NCBI GenBank assembly: GCA_965229335.1
Contig: OZ245874.1
Coordinates: 2,852,001 to 2,916,000 of the forward strand
DNA: 64,000 nucleotides
DNA from: JAFKFH01 sp017307375
GTDB lineage: Bacteria; Pseudomonadota; Alphaproteobacteria; Ferrovibrionales; Ferrovibrionaceae
Direction: 5' to 3'
The stretch's first letter is position 1; each line of letters opens with the position of its first letter. Shown here piece by piece: positions 8,909-19,197 of the stretch. The notes beneath the pieces were generated by a model. That model was not told where the DNA came from. It searched no databases and saw nothing but the letters and a program-made list of their open reading frames with translations. Made by a program: the position numbers and the translations under genes.

Positions 8909-9724
8909 TCAGGCCTTCAGCCGGGCGATGAAGGCCTGGGCCGCCGCCGGGTTGCGTTCCTTGGCGCCGGCGATGAAATAGGCAAAGCAGTCGCGCTTCT
9001 TCCTGGGCGCCTTCTTCTCATGCAGGCGGGGCAACCCCTCGGGCTCGCCGCCGGCCGCCCAGGTCCGGAAGCGGTCGACCCAGAGGTCGATATCCTGCGG
9101 CGTGTAGCCGGTTGCCACCTCCGGCCGGGTGCGGCGCAGCCGGGCATAGACGAAATCGGCGGTGACGTCGGCGATCATCGGGTGATCCTCGCCGTCGACC
9201 AGGCAGATCGCGACCTTGTGCCGGCGAGCCAGTTCGACGAACGCCGGCACCAGGAACGTCGGGTGGCGGACTTCGATCACGTGCCGCAGCCGGTGGCCGT
9301 CGATTTCGTCGGGCAGGAAGCCCAGGAAGGCCGCCATTTCGTCCGGGTTGAACTGTTTGGTGGCGGCCAGCTGCCACAGGATCGGGCCAAGCTTGGCGCC
9401 CAACTCGGTGATGCCCGATTCCAGGAAGCGGGCGACCGACCCCTCGGCCTGGGTCAGGTCCTTGCGCTGGACGGCGATGCGCGGCGCCTTCATCGAGAAG
9501 ACGAAGTGGTCCGGCGCCTCGTCATGCCATTTCCGGAACGTCGCCGGTTTCTGCGAGCCGTAGAACGTGCCGTTGATCTCGATCGCGGTGACGTGGCGGC
9601 TGGCATGGTGCAGCTCGCGCGCCTGGGCCAGCCCCTTGGGATAGAAGTTGTCGCGCCACGGCGCGAAGACCCAGCCGCCGATGCCCGACCTGATCGTGCC
9701 CATCCTCGCCCTCGCTGTTCTCAT
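8909..9724 (-). CDS. DUF72 family protein (YecE-like TIM barrel)
   Basis: This protein of 271 residues begins IRSGIGGWVFAPWRDNFYP after a short N-terminal stretch and continues AIEINGTFYGSQKPATFRKW, the diagnostic DUF72 pattern. A second ATG at 9703 (MGTIRS) has a better ribosome binding site (AGGGCGAGG), so the protein may be 264 residues. The fold is a TIM barrel; the enzymatic role is unknown. The C-terminal KKAPRKKRDCFAYF is family-typical. It diverges from the DeoR gene with only about 50 bp between. Confidence 0.85.
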   Translation of the reverse strand: MRTARARMGTIRSGIGGWVFAPWRDNFYPKGLAQARELHHASRHVTAIEINGTFYGSQKPATFRKWHDEAPDHFVFSMKAPRIAVQRKDLTQAEGSVARFLESGITELGAKLGPILWQLAATKQFNPDEMAAFLGFLPDEIDGHRLRHVIEVRHPTFLVPAFVELARRHKVAICLVDGEDHPMIADVTADFVYARLRRTRPEVATGYTPQDIDLWVDRFRTWAAGGEPEGLPRLHEKKAPRKKRDCFAYFIAGAKERNPAAAQAFIARLKA

Positions 9725-9776
9725 TTCGTTTCCGTAGTTGTCGGCGCTTGGCCAAGGCTTGTCAACCCGCCAGGGA

Positions 9777-10595
9777 ATGTCCTATTTCCGAAGGATGACA
9801 GGGGGCCCATCCAGGACGACCGACGAGATCGCAGCCGCGAAGAAGGCGCTGCGCCATCGGCGCATCATCGAGATCGTCGGCCGCAGGGGGTTTTCGTCGG
9901 TCGAGGAACTGGCGGCCAGCCTGGCCGTGACCACCCAGACGATCCGGCGCGACCTGACCGAATTGTCGGCCAGCGGCCTGTTGCGCCGCTATCACGGCGG
10001 CGTCGGGCTGTCGGGCGAGGTCGACCAGGCGAACTACCGCCGGCGCAAGGAGGAGCAGGCCGAGGCCAAGCGGCGCATGGGCCGCTGCATCGCCGGCATG
10101 ATCCCGGACGGCGCCACCGTCTTCCTCGATACCGGCACGACGCTCGAGGCGGTGGCCGAGGCGCTGGTCGCGCGGCGCGGCCTGCGCATCGTCACCTATT
10201 CGCTGCGCGTCGCCAATTACCTGTCCGAGAATACCGATTTTGCCTTGTCGATGCCGGGCGGCCAGGTCCGCAATGCCGACGGCGCGGTCTTCGGCGACGG
10301 GGCCGCGGCCTTCCTGCGTCGTTTCCAGCTCGATGTCGCGGTCATCGGGGCCAGCGGGATCGACGACCAGGGCATGATGAGCGACGACGATTTCGAGGAA
10401 GTCGCCCTGGTCCGCGCGGCGGTGGCCCGGGCACGCACGGTGATCCTGGCGGCCGACGCCACCAAGTTCGGCCGCACGGCGGCGGTCAATCTCGGCCCGA
10501 TCGGCGATGTCGCGACGCTGGTGACCGATGCCGAACCCGGCCCGGCGCTAGGCGCGATCCTCGCCGCCGCGCATGTGCGCGTCCACGTCCTCTGA
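9777..10595 (+). CDS. DeoR/GlpR family transcriptional regulator
   Basis: This regulator of about 272 residues has an N-terminal HTH (IIEIVGRRGFSSVEELAASL, TTQTIRRDLTELSASGLLRR) and a C-terminal DeoR sensor domain that in this family binds phosphorylated sugars (DGATVFLDTGTTLEAVAEAL). The start is uncertain: ATG 9777 and ATG 9795 are both possible and neither has a well-spaced ribosome binding site. Its 3' end overlaps the convergent HAD gene by 48 bp. A sugar-phosphate phosphatase next to a DeoR regulator is a common pairing, but the convergent arrangement makes a shared circuit only a guess. Confidence 0.85.
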   Translation: MSYFRRMTGGPSRTTDEIAAAKKALRHRRIIEIVGRRGFSSVEELAASLAVTTQTIRRDLTELSASGLLRRYHGGVGLSGEVDQANYRRRKEEQAEAKRRMGRCIAGMIPDGATVFLDTGTTLEAVAEALVARRGLRIVTYSLRVANYLSENTDFALSMPGGQVRNADGAVFGDGAAAFLRRFQLDVAVIGASGIDDQGMMSDDDFEEVALVRAAVARARTVILAADATKFGRTAAVNLGPIGDVATLVTDAEPGPALGAILAAAHVRVHVL

Positions 10596-11294
10596 CCCCC
10601 ACAGCGCCGCTTCGATTTCCAGGATCGAGCCGAGGCAGAGATCGGCCAGCGGCGACAGCGTCGCGCGCGATCCGGTGCCGGTCAGCACCCCGATCGTCAG
10701 CCCGGCCCCGGCCGCCCGGCCCATCGCGAGATCGTGGGTGTTGTCGCCGATCATCGCGACCTCGGCCGGGGGCAGCCCGGTCGCCCGGCAGAATGCCGCG
10801 ACCATGCCCGGCTCGGGCTTGACGCCGTGGCCGCTGTCGTAGCCGGCGATGAAGTCGAGCATGCCGTCGATGCCGAAATGCCGGGCCGTTGCCGCGATCG
10901 ACGCCGCATTGTCGGACGAGGCGATGCCGAGCTTCAGCCCGCGCGCCTTGTAGCGGCGGAACAGCGCGGCCAGGTCGGTGACCGGCACCACCGACGTCGC
11001 CGCGCTGTGGAACAGCGCATCGAGGTCGCGGGTCAGCCGCTCGGCGTCGTAGGGGCTGCCGCCTTCGGCCCAGGCGGTCGCGATCTCGGCGGTATTGCCG
11101 GCGGCCAGCAGGCTGTCGGCGGCGGCAAGGTCGGTCGCCGGGTCGACGCCGGCGGCGATCAGCAGCCGGTCGGTCAGCATCAGGTCGCCGGCGGCGGCCA
11201 GCCGCGCGGCCTGGCGGTTGATCGGCGCCCAGCTTGCCGCATAGTCGAGAAGCGTGCCGTCCTTGTCGAACAGCAGGCCGCGGATATCAGCCAT
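10548..11294 (-). CDS. HAD superfamily hydrolase (phosphoglycolate-phosphatase-like)
   Basis: This 248-residue cytoplasmic phosphatase has all HAD motifs: motif I FDKDGTLLD (nucleophile Asp10, acid Asp12), motif II in LGIASSDN, a conserved Lys in GVKPEPG, and motif IV in IGDNTHDLAMG. A mostly helical type-I cap lies between motifs I and II. Its ATG overlaps the betA stop (ATGA), so it is translated with betA and is probably part of the bet operon. Its substrate is unknown; a phosphocholine-like or glycolate-like phosphate ester is conceivable. Confidence 0.88.
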   Translation of the reverse strand: MADIRGLLFDKDGTLLDYAASWAPINRQAARLAAAGDLMLTDRLLIAAGVDPATDLAAADSLLAAGNTAEIATAWAEGGSPYDAERLTRDLDALFHSAATSVVPVTDLAALFRRYKARGLKLGIASSDNAASIAATARHFGIDGMLDFIAGYDSGHGVKPEPGMVAAFCRATGLPPAEVAMIGDNTHDLAMGRAAGAGLTIGVLTGTGSRATLSPLADLCLGSILEIEAALWGSEDVDAHMRGGEDRA

Positions 11295-12949
11295 CAGCGC
11301 TGCGCCGTCTGCCAGTTTTCGGCCTGGTAGACCGGTGCGTTCGAGCGCGCCAGCGGCGGCTTGCCGAGAATGATGTCAGACGCTTTTTCGCCGATCATGA
11401 TCGTGGGGGCATTGAGGTTGCCGGTCGTCACCGAAGGCATGATCGAAGAATCGACGACGCGCAAGCCTTCCATGCCGATCACCCGGGTTTCCGGGTCGAC
11501 CACCGCCATCGGATCGTCCGGGCGGCCCATCCTGCACGAGCAGGACGGGTGATAGGCGCTTTCCACCTTGGCCCGCACGAAATCGTCGATCTCGGCATCG
11601 CTGACCACGCCGGGGCCGGGCTGGATCTCGCGGCCGCGATAGGGATCGAACGCCTTCTGGGCGAAGATCTCACGGGTCAGCCGCACGCAGGCGCGCATCT
11701 CGACCATGTCGTCGGGATGGCCGAGATAGTTGAAGAACACCTTCGGCTTGACCTTCGGGTCGGGCGAGGCGAGCCGCACCCAGCCGCGGCTTTTCGTGCG
11801 CATCGGGCCGACATGGGCCTGGAAGCCATGTTCGGTCGCCATCGACTGGCCGTCATAGGTCACCGCGATCGGCAGGAAATGGTACTGGATGTCGGGATAG
11901 CGGATGCCGGGGCGCGAGCGGATGAAGCCACAGGATTCGAAATGGTTGGTGGCGCCCAGGCCATCCTTGGCCAGCAGCCAGCGTGCGCCGATCAGCCCGC
12001 GCGAGACCAGCCCCATCTTGGAATAGAGCGTGATCGGCTGGGTGCAGGCGACCTGGAAATAGAATTCCAGATGGTCCTGGAGGTTCTCGCCGACGCCGGG
12101 CAGGTCGTGGACGACGGGTATGCCGTGCGCCTGCAGTTCGGCCGCCGGCCCGATACCGGAAAGCTTCAGCAGCTGCGGCGAATTGATCGGCCCGCCCGAC
12201 AGGATCACCTCGCGCCGCGCCGCGACCTGATGGACCGTGCCGCCCTGTTCGTAGCGCACGCCGGTCGCCCGCCGCCCCTCGGTCGTCACAAGGCCCACCA
12301 GGCAATGGGTCCGCACGGTCAGGTTCGGGCGCGACATCGCCGGTTTCAGATAGGCGTTGGCCGCACTCCACCGCCGCCCGTCCTTCACGGTCATGTCCAT
12401 CCGGCCGAAGCCTTCCTGCTGCTGGCCGTTGACATCCGGCGTCGCCGGATAGCCGGCCTGCCGCGCCGCCTCGACGAAGACGTCGTAGAGCGGATTGTCC
12501 AGCCGGCCATAGCGGGTGCCGAGCGGCCCGCGGTCGCCGCGATACTGGTCGCCCCCTTCGTCGCGCGTTTCGGCCCGGCGGAAATAGGGCAGCACGTCCT
12601 GGTAGGACCAGCCGGTGGCGCCTTCCTCCTGCCAGCGGTCGAAATCGAACGGATTGCCGCGGATATAGACCAGCCCGTTGATCGACGACGAACCGCCCAG
12701 CACCTTGCCGCGCGGGCAGTGCATCCGCCGCCCGCCCAGGCCCGGCTCGGGCTCGGTCTCGTAGAACCAGTTGTATTTCGGCATGTTCATCGGGATCGAC
12801 AGGGCCGACGGCATCTGGATGAACACCGACTTGTCCGACCCGCCATATTCCAGGACCAGGACGGAATTCCTGCCGTCGGCCGACAGCCGGTCGGCCAGCA
12901 CACAACCGGCCGAGCCGGCGCCGACGATGATGTAGTCGAAGGTTTCCAT
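11294..12949 (-). CDS. betA: choline dehydrogenase BetA (GMC oxidoreductase)
   Basis: This 551-residue FAD flavoprotein oxidises choline to betaine aldehyde at the inner membrane. The ATG at 12949 follows TGAGGCACC and gives METFDYIIVGAGSAGCVLAD, the ADP-binding motif of GMC enzymes. GMC signature 1 (CPRGKVLGGSSSINGLVYIR) and the C-terminal active-site region (SAYHPSCSCRMG) are present. It lies 57 bp after the betI-betB gene on the same strand and overlaps the HAD gene downstream. Its place in a choline locus makes BetA the best call among GMC dehydrogenases. Confidence 0.93.
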   Translation of the reverse strand: METFDYIIVGAGSAGCVLADRLSADGRNSVLVLEYGGSDKSVFIQMPSALSIPMNMPKYNWFYETEPEPGLGGRRMHCPRGKVLGGSSSINGLVYIRGNPFDFDRWQEEGATGWSYQDVLPYFRRAETRDEGGDQYRGDRGPLGTRYGRLDNPLYDVFVEAARQAGYPATPDVNGQQQEGFGRMDMTVKDGRRWSAANAYLKPAMSRPNLTVRTHCLVGLVTTEGRRATGVRYEQGGTVHQVAARREVILSGGPINSPQLLKLSGIGPAAELQAHGIPVVHDLPGVGENLQDHLEFYFQVACTQPITLYSKMGLVSRGLIGARWLLAKDGLGATNHFESCGFIRSRPGIRYPDIQYHFLPIAVTYDGQSMATEHGFQAHVGPMRTKSRGWVRLASPDPKVKPKVFFNYLGHPDDMVEMRACVRLTREIFAQKAFDPYRGREIQPGPGVVSDAEIDDFVRAKVESAYHPSCSCRMGRPDDPMAVVDPETRVIGMEGLRVVDSSIMPSVTTGNLNAPTIMIGEKASDIILGKPPLARSNAPVYQAENWQTAQR

Positions 12950-13006
12950 GGCTGGTGCCTCAGTTCTTCTCGTCACTCCCGCGTTTCGCCCGGAATGACG
13001 CCTGGT

Positions 13007-15088
<2,082 letters not shown>

Positions 15089-15126
15089 ATCCCTGCGGCC
15101 CTCGTCTGGCCGGCCAGTCTAACAGT

Positions 15127-15146
15127 CGTTGAATGATCATTCAACG
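15127..15146. promoter_or_regulatory. BetI operator 1 (20-bp perfect palindrome)
   Basis: CGTTGAATGATCATTCAACG is a perfect palindrome 39 bp upstream of the betI-betB start. It resembles the TTGA...TCAA core of known BetI sites. The same 16-bp core recurs at 15293-15308 before choX, so one repressor probably controls both directions. Confidence 0.75.
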
Positions 15147-15183
15147 CGACTGGCCGATCCCGGAAGGCTGAAAACCCGACAAT

Positions 15184-15221
15184 GTCGCATCGATGCTTGC
15201 CCACTGTCGTTTCGGCGCAAA
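15184..15221 (+). promoter_or_regulatory. tandem GbdR-type motif upstream of choX
   Basis: GTCGTTTCGGCGCAAA (15206-15221) matches the recurring motif GTCGYWTYNGYGCAAA. A weaker copy, GTCGCATCGATGCTTG, begins 22 bp earlier at 15184. Two direct half-sites about two helical turns apart are what AraC-family activators bind. It lies between the two BetI operators. Confidence 0.5.
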
Positions 15222-15292
15222 ATGCCCGGAAATCCGCCATTGTTCGCTTGTCGGAATCCGAAAAATTGCGTGACATCCAGCGAAAGCTGGCT

Positions 15293-15308
15293 TTGAATGA
15301 TCATTCAA
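15293..15308. promoter_or_regulatory. BetI operator 2 upstream of choX
   Basis: TTGAATGATCATTCAA is a perfect 16-bp palindrome identical to the core of operator 1, 25 bp upstream of the choX ATG. Its position fits the promoter or transcription start of choXWV, consistent with repression relieved by choline. Confidence 0.72.
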
Positions 15309-15333
15309 CAGGGAACTTCGAAACGGAGAGACG

Positions 15334-16278
15334 ATGATGCGTAAAGCCATTCTCACGACATCGGCGCTGCTCGGCCTGCTGGTCGCCTCCGCCGCCCAGG
15401 CCGCCGACCCGGCATCCTGCAAGACGGTGCGCTTCGCCGATGTCGGCTGGACCGACATCACCGCGACGACGGCGCTGTCCTCGGTGCTGCTGAAGGGGCT
15501 GGGCTATACCCCGAAATCGACCGTGCTGTCGGTGCCGGTGACCTACACGTCGCTGAAGAACAAGGATATCGACGTCTTCCTCGGCAACTGGATGCCGACG
15601 ATGGAAGCCGACATCAAGCCCTATGTCGACGACAAGTCGGTCGAGGTGGTCGGCGTCAACCTGACCGGGGCCAAGTACACGCTGGCCGTGCCCGACTATC
15701 TCTACGACGCCGGGCTGAAGTCGTTTGCCGACATCGCCAAGTTCAAGGACAAGCTGAAGGGCAAGATCTACGGGATCGAGCCCGGCAACGACGGCAACCG
15801 CCTGATCCTCGGCATGATCAAGGAAGGCAAGTTCGGCCTGACCGGCTTCGAGGTCGTCGAATCCTCCGAACAGGGCATGCTGGCCCAGGTCGACCGATCA
15901 GCGCGCCGCAAGGAGCCGATCGTGTTCCTGGGGTGGGAACCGCACCCGATGAACACCAAGTTCAAGCTGAAATACCTGTCGGGCGGCGACGACGTGTTCG
16001 GCCCCGATTTCGGCGGCGCCACCGTCTACACCAACGTCCGCGCCGGCTATCTCGCCGAATGCCCCAATGCCGGCAAGCTGATCAAGAACATGACCTTCAA
16101 CCTGAAGCTCGAGAACCAGATCATGGGCTCGATCCTGTTCGACGGCATGGATCCGGAAAAGGCGGCGCAGAAGTGGCTGAAGGCCAATCCGGCGGCGATC
16201 AACCCGTGGCTGAAGGACGTGACCACGATCGACGGCAAGCCCGGCCTCGACGCGGTGAAGAAGAGCCTCGGCATCTGA
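15334..16278 (+). CDS. choX: choline-binding protein ChoX
   Basis: This 314-residue periplasmic binding protein captures choline for the ChoXWV importer. The ATG at 15334 follows CGGAGAG, and the signal peptide ends AAQA-AD. The ligand cage known from Sinorhizobium meliloti ChoX (Trp43, Trp90, Tyr119, Trp205, Asn156) appears here with a constant offset of 4: Trp39 (VGWTD), Trp86 (GNWMPTM), Tyr115 (AKYTL), Trp201 (LGWEPHP) and Asn152 (EPGNDG). That makes choline, rather than glycine betaine, the expected ligand. Two BetI palindromes and a GbdR-type motif lie upstream. Confidence 0.95.
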   Translation: MMRKAILTTSALLGLLVASAAQAADPASCKTVRFADVGWTDITATTALSSVLLKGLGYTPKSTVLSVPVTYTSLKNKDIDVFLGNWMPTMEADIKPYVDDKSVEVVGVNLTGAKYTLAVPDYLYDAGLKSFADIAKFKDKLKGKIYGIEPGNDGNRLILGMIKEGKFGLTGFEVVESSEQGMLAQVDRSARRKEPIVFLGWEPHPMNTKFKLKYLSGGDDVFGPDFGGATVYTNVRAGYLAECPNAGKLIKNMTFNLKLENQIMGSILFDGMDPEKAAQKWLKANPAAINPWLKDVTTIDGKPGLDAVKKSLGI

Positions 16279-16284
16279 TCATCC

Positions 16285-16306
16285 ATGGGGCGCGCAAGCG
16301 CCCCAT
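16285..16306 (+). repeat. intercistronic hairpin between choX and choW
   Basis: ATGGGGCGC and GCGCCCCAT form a perfect 9-bp stem closed by a GCAA tetraloop. There is no T run. Such a hairpin can protect the 3' end of the binding-protein message or damp transcription into the permease gene. Confidence 0.6.
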
Positions 16307-16330
16307 CAGCCTCGGGGGAGGGCGCCGGCG

Positions 16331-17188
16331 ATGTATGAGTGGTTGACCGAGCACAAGCTGACGCTCGGATCCTGGCTGAAGGATTTCGTCGATTTCCTGA
16401 CCGACAACGGCCGGCCGTTCTTCGACTTCGTGTCGGTCGTGCTGGGCGGGCTGATCGACGGGCTGACCGACGTGCTGCTCTGGGTGCCGCCGCTGCTGCT
16501 GATCGCCGCGATCGGCGCTTTCGCCTGGTTCCTGCACCGCTCGATCGCGCTGGTCGCCTTCGTGCTGCTCTCGCTCCTGCTGATCGCCAATCTCGGCTAC
16601 TGGGAAGCCGCGATCCAGACCCTGTCGCTCGTCTTCTGCTCGACCATCGTCTGCGTCGTGGTCGGCGTGCCGGTCGGCATCATGGCGGCGCACCGCCCCT
16701 GGCTCTACGTGGCCTTGCGCCCGGTGCTCGACCTGATGCAGACCATCCCGACCTTCGTCTACCTGATCCCGACGCTGGTCCTGTTCGGGCTGGGCGCGGT
16801 GCCCGGCCTGATCTCGACGGTGATCTTCGCCATTCCCGCCGCCATCCGCCTGACCCATCTCGGCATTTCCTCGGTGCCCAAGCCGCTCTACGAGGCCGGT
16901 ACCGCCTTCGGCGCGACGCGCCTGCAGCTCCTGTTCAAGATCGAGCTGCCGCATGCGTTGCCGACCATCATGGCCGGTATCACCCAGTGCATCATGCTCA
17001 GCCTGTCGATGGTGGTGATCGCCGCCCTGGTCGGCGCCGACGGCCTGGGCAAGCCGGTGGTGCGCGCGCTCAACACCGTCAACATCTCGATGGGGTTCGA
17101 GGCGGGGCTCGCCATCGTCGTGCTCGCCATCGTCCTCGACCGGCTGTGCAAGCGGCCCGAGCACAAGGCGCCGCGGGGAGGGCATTGA
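16331..17188 (+). CDS. choW: choline ABC transporter permease ChoW
   Basis: This 285-residue inner-membrane permease is of the ProW/OpuAB family. It has an N-terminal amphipathic region, about six membrane spans, and the coupling loop KPLYEAGTAFGATRLQLLFKIE. The motif DLMQTIPTFVYLIPTLVLFG is characteristic of the glycine betaine/choline permeases. The ATPase gene follows after one base, so choXWV is one operon. Confidence 0.93.
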   Translation: MYEWLTEHKLTLGSWLKDFVDFLTDNGRPFFDFVSVVLGGLIDGLTDVLLWVPPLLLIAAIGAFAWFLHRSIALVAFVLLSLLLIANLGYWEAAIQTLSLVFCSTIVCVVVGVPVGIMAAHRPWLYVALRPVLDLMQTIPTFVYLIPTLVLFGLGAVPGLISTVIFAIPAAIRLTHLGISSVPKPLYEAGTAFGATRLQLLFKIELPHALPTIMAGITQCIMLSLSMVVIAALVGADGLGKPVVRALNTVNISMGFEAGLAIVVLAIVLDRLCKRPEHKAPRGGH

Positions 17189-17189
17189 G

Positions 17190-18377
17190 ATGACCACGGC
17201 CGTCGAATTCCGCAACGTCGACATCATCTTCGGCCGCGAAAAGGACGCGCTGGCGCTGCTCGATCGCGGCGGCACCCGCGAGCAGATCCTCAACGAAACC
17301 GGCTCGGTGCTCGGCGCCGCCGGCGTCAACCTCACGGTGCGCCGCGGCGAGATCTGCGTGCTGATGGGGCTGTCGGGCTCGGGCAAGTCGACGCTGCTGC
17401 GCGCCGTCAACCGGCTGAACAAGGTCTCGCGCGGCCAGATCCTGGTCGCCCATGGCGACAAGTCCGTCGACGTGGCGACCTGCGACGACGAGACGCTGCG
17501 CGACCTGCGCACCCGCACCGTCGCCATGGTGTTCCAGCAGTTCGGCCTGCTGCCCTGGCGCACGGTGCGCGAAAATGTCGGCTTCGGCCTCGAACTGCGC
17601 GGCATGGCCAAGGCCGACCGCGCCCGCATCGTCGAGGAAAAGCTCGCCATGGTCGGTCTCGCCAAATGGGGCGACAAATACGCCCACGAACTGTCGGGCG
17701 GCATGCAGCAGCGTGTCGGCCTCGCCCGCGCCTTCGCCACCGATGCCGACATCCTGCTGATGGACGAACCGTTCTCGGCCCTCGACCCGCTGATCCGCGA
17801 CAAGCTTCAGGATGAGCTCCTCGAACTGCAGGCCCGGCTGCAGAGGACCATCATCTTCGTCAGCCACGATCTCGACGAGGCGATGAAGCTCGGCAATACC
17901 ATCGCGATCATGGAGGAGGGGCGGATCGTCCAGGCCGGTACATCAGAGGATATCCTGCTGCGCCCCTCCGACGGTTATGTCGCCGAATTCGTCAAGCACG
18001 TGAACCCGCTGAACGTGCTGCGCGGCGACGCGGTGATGACGCCCGCCGCCGCGCTGCGCCGCGACGGCGCGGTGGTGGCCCTCGACCCCGCCGGCGCGCT
18101 GCGCGTGACCCTCGACGGCGACGACCGCCCGGTGGCGGTGACGATCAACGGCCGCACCGGCCAGTTCGCCCGCGCCGACGCCGATACCGGCGCGGTGCCC
18201 GGCGCCGGCTACGACATCGTGCTGGCCCCGGTCGACCTCAAGCTCCGCGCCGCGATCGCCCTGCGCCAGCAGGCCGGGTGCCCGATCGTGCTGGTGGATC
18301 AGCTTGGTCGCATGGCGGGGCTGTGCGGCGACGAGGAGATTTATCGAGGGTTGTTAAGGGGCAGGGTGCCGGCCTAG
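17190..18377 (+). CDS. choV: choline ABC transporter ATPase ChoV
   Basis: This 395-residue ATPase belongs to the ProV/OpuAA class. It has the typical N-terminal extension ahead of Walker A (GLSGSGKST), the Q-loop FQQFGLLPWR, signature LSGGMQQR and Walker B ILLMDEP. The C-terminal region of about 110 residues corresponds to the CBS position of ProV but is divergent, as in rhizobial ChoV. It couples ATP hydrolysis to ChoW. A toxin-antitoxin pair lies just downstream. Confidence 0.93.
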   Translation: MTTAVEFRNVDIIFGREKDALALLDRGGTREQILNETGSVLGAAGVNLTVRRGEICVLMGLSGSGKSTLLRAVNRLNKVSRGQILVAHGDKSVDVATCDDETLRDLRTRTVAMVFQQFGLLPWRTVRENVGFGLELRGMAKADRARIVEEKLAMVGLAKWGDKYAHELSGGMQQRVGLARAFATDADILLMDEPFSALDPLIRDKLQDELLELQARLQRTIIFVSHDLDEAMKLGNTIAIMEEGRIVQAGTSEDILLRPSDGYVAEFVKHVNPLNVLRGDAVMTPAAALRRDGAVVALDPAGALRVTLDGDDRPVAVTINGRTGQFARADADTGAVPGAGYDIVLAPVDLKLRAAIALRQQAGCPIVLVDQLGRMAGLCGDEEIYRGLLRGRVPA

Positions 18378-18392
18378 ACCACCTTGCCTTTC

Positions 18393-18410
18393 TGTCGCTT
18401 TTAGGCGACA
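18393..18410. promoter_or_regulatory. candidate operator of the toxin-antitoxin module
   Basis: TGTCGC (18393-18398) and GCGACA (18405-18410) form a perfect inverted repeat with a 6-bp spacer, 11 bp before the toxin ATG. The position suits autoregulation by the toxin-antitoxin complex. Confidence 0.45.
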
Positions 18411-18421
18411 ATCGGCGTGCC

Positions 18422-18739
18422 ATGAAGCTCGAAGTCAAGCAGACGGAAGCGTTCAGGGAGTGGCTCGCCGCGCTTGACGACAAGGTCGGCAAGCTCGCGA
18501 TCGTGTCGCGCCTGGATCGGCTCAGCTTCGGGCTGTTCGGTGACGTCGAGCCGATCGGCGAGGGTTTGAGCGAGCTTCGGATCCATGTCGGGCCCGGTTA
18601 CCGGGTCTATGTCATGCAGCGCGGCAAGGTGCTGGTGATTGTGCTCGCTGCCGGCATCAAGCGAACGCAGCGTCGCGATATCAAGGCCGCGCGCGCGTTG
18701 GCCGGCGAGATCAGGGAGAAGAACGGATGGTCAAGCTGA
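18422..18739 (+). CDS. RelE/ParE-family toxin (HigB-like addiction module killer protein)
   Basis: This 105-residue basic protein starts at ATG 18422. It shows the pattern of the TIGR02683-type killer proteins: FREWLAALDDKVGKLAIVSRL, LSFGLFGDVEPIGEGLSELRI, GPGYRVYVMQRGKVLVIVLAAG and a C-terminal KRTQRRDIKAA. Members of the RelE/ParE superfamily usually cut mRNA on the ribosome. The antitoxin gene overlaps its 3' end by 13 bp. Toxin-first order is typical of HigBA-type modules. Confidence 0.85.
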   Translation: MKLEVKQTEAFREWLAALDDKVGKLAIVSRLDRLSFGLFGDVEPIGEGLSELRIHVGPGYRVYVMQRGKVLVIVLAAGIKRTQRRDIKAARALAGEIREKNGWSS

Positions 18740-19074
18740 CCGATTTCGATGCCGCGGCGCATCTTGCCGATGACGAGGCGCGGTCCGGTTTCCTGTCCGA
18801 GGCGCTGGCGACGGGAAATCCGGCCTATGTCGCCCACGCCCTCGGTGTTGTCGCCCGGTCGCGGGGGATGGCCGACGTGGCCCGCCAGGCCGGGCTCTCG
18901 CGCCAAAGCCTGTACCGTGCGCTGGGCGAGGGGGGGAATCCGGCGCTCGACACCATTCTCAAGGTTGTGCAGGCGCTTGGCATCCAGTTGCAGGCTGCCC
19001 CCGCGCCAGCGCCCCGGCCGGCCAAGGCGCCGCGCCGGACAACCCGGCGTTCCAGGGCGGCCAAGGCCGCCTGA
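18727..19074 (+). CDS. HigA-like antitoxin with HTH domain
   Basis: This 115-residue protein has the sequence of the TIGR02684 addiction module antidote family: FLSEALATGNPAYVAHALGV followed by an HTH (MADVARQAGLSRQSLYRALG, then NPALDTILKVVQALGI). The C-terminal tail (APAPAPRPAKAPRRTTRRSR) is basic and disordered, which is longer than usual. It should neutralise the upstream toxin and bind the palindrome at 18393-18410. Confidence 0.87.
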   Translation: MVKLTDFDAAAHLADDEARSGFLSEALATGNPAYVAHALGVVARSRGMADVARQAGLSRQSLYRALGEGGNPALDTILKVVQALGIQLQAAPAPAPRPAKAPRRTTRRSRAAKAA

Positions 19075-19103
19075 ACCGCTTGCGCGATGTGGCCGAACTC
19101 GAT

Positions 19104-19119
19104 GTCGCATCCGTTCAAC
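19104..19119 (+). promoter_or_regulatory. GbdR-type motif upstream of glyA
   Basis: GTCGCATCCGTTCAAC matches the motif GTCGYWTYNGYGCAAA at 14 of 16 positions and sits 78 bp before the glyA start. It marks the 19075-19197 gap as a regulatory region separating glyA from the toxin-antitoxin genes. Confidence 0.42.
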
Positions 19120-19197
19120 CACCAGGGCGTCCGGATGCTCGCTTCCGCCCCTCGTTCGGCCTGAGCATGATCGGCAAACCAGCAGGGCGAGGCGCCG

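Noticed and set aside
19075..19197. Possible glycine riboswitch before glyA
   Set aside because: I could not find the conserved double-aptamer core, and the gap is only 123 bp. A protein operator motif explains the region better.
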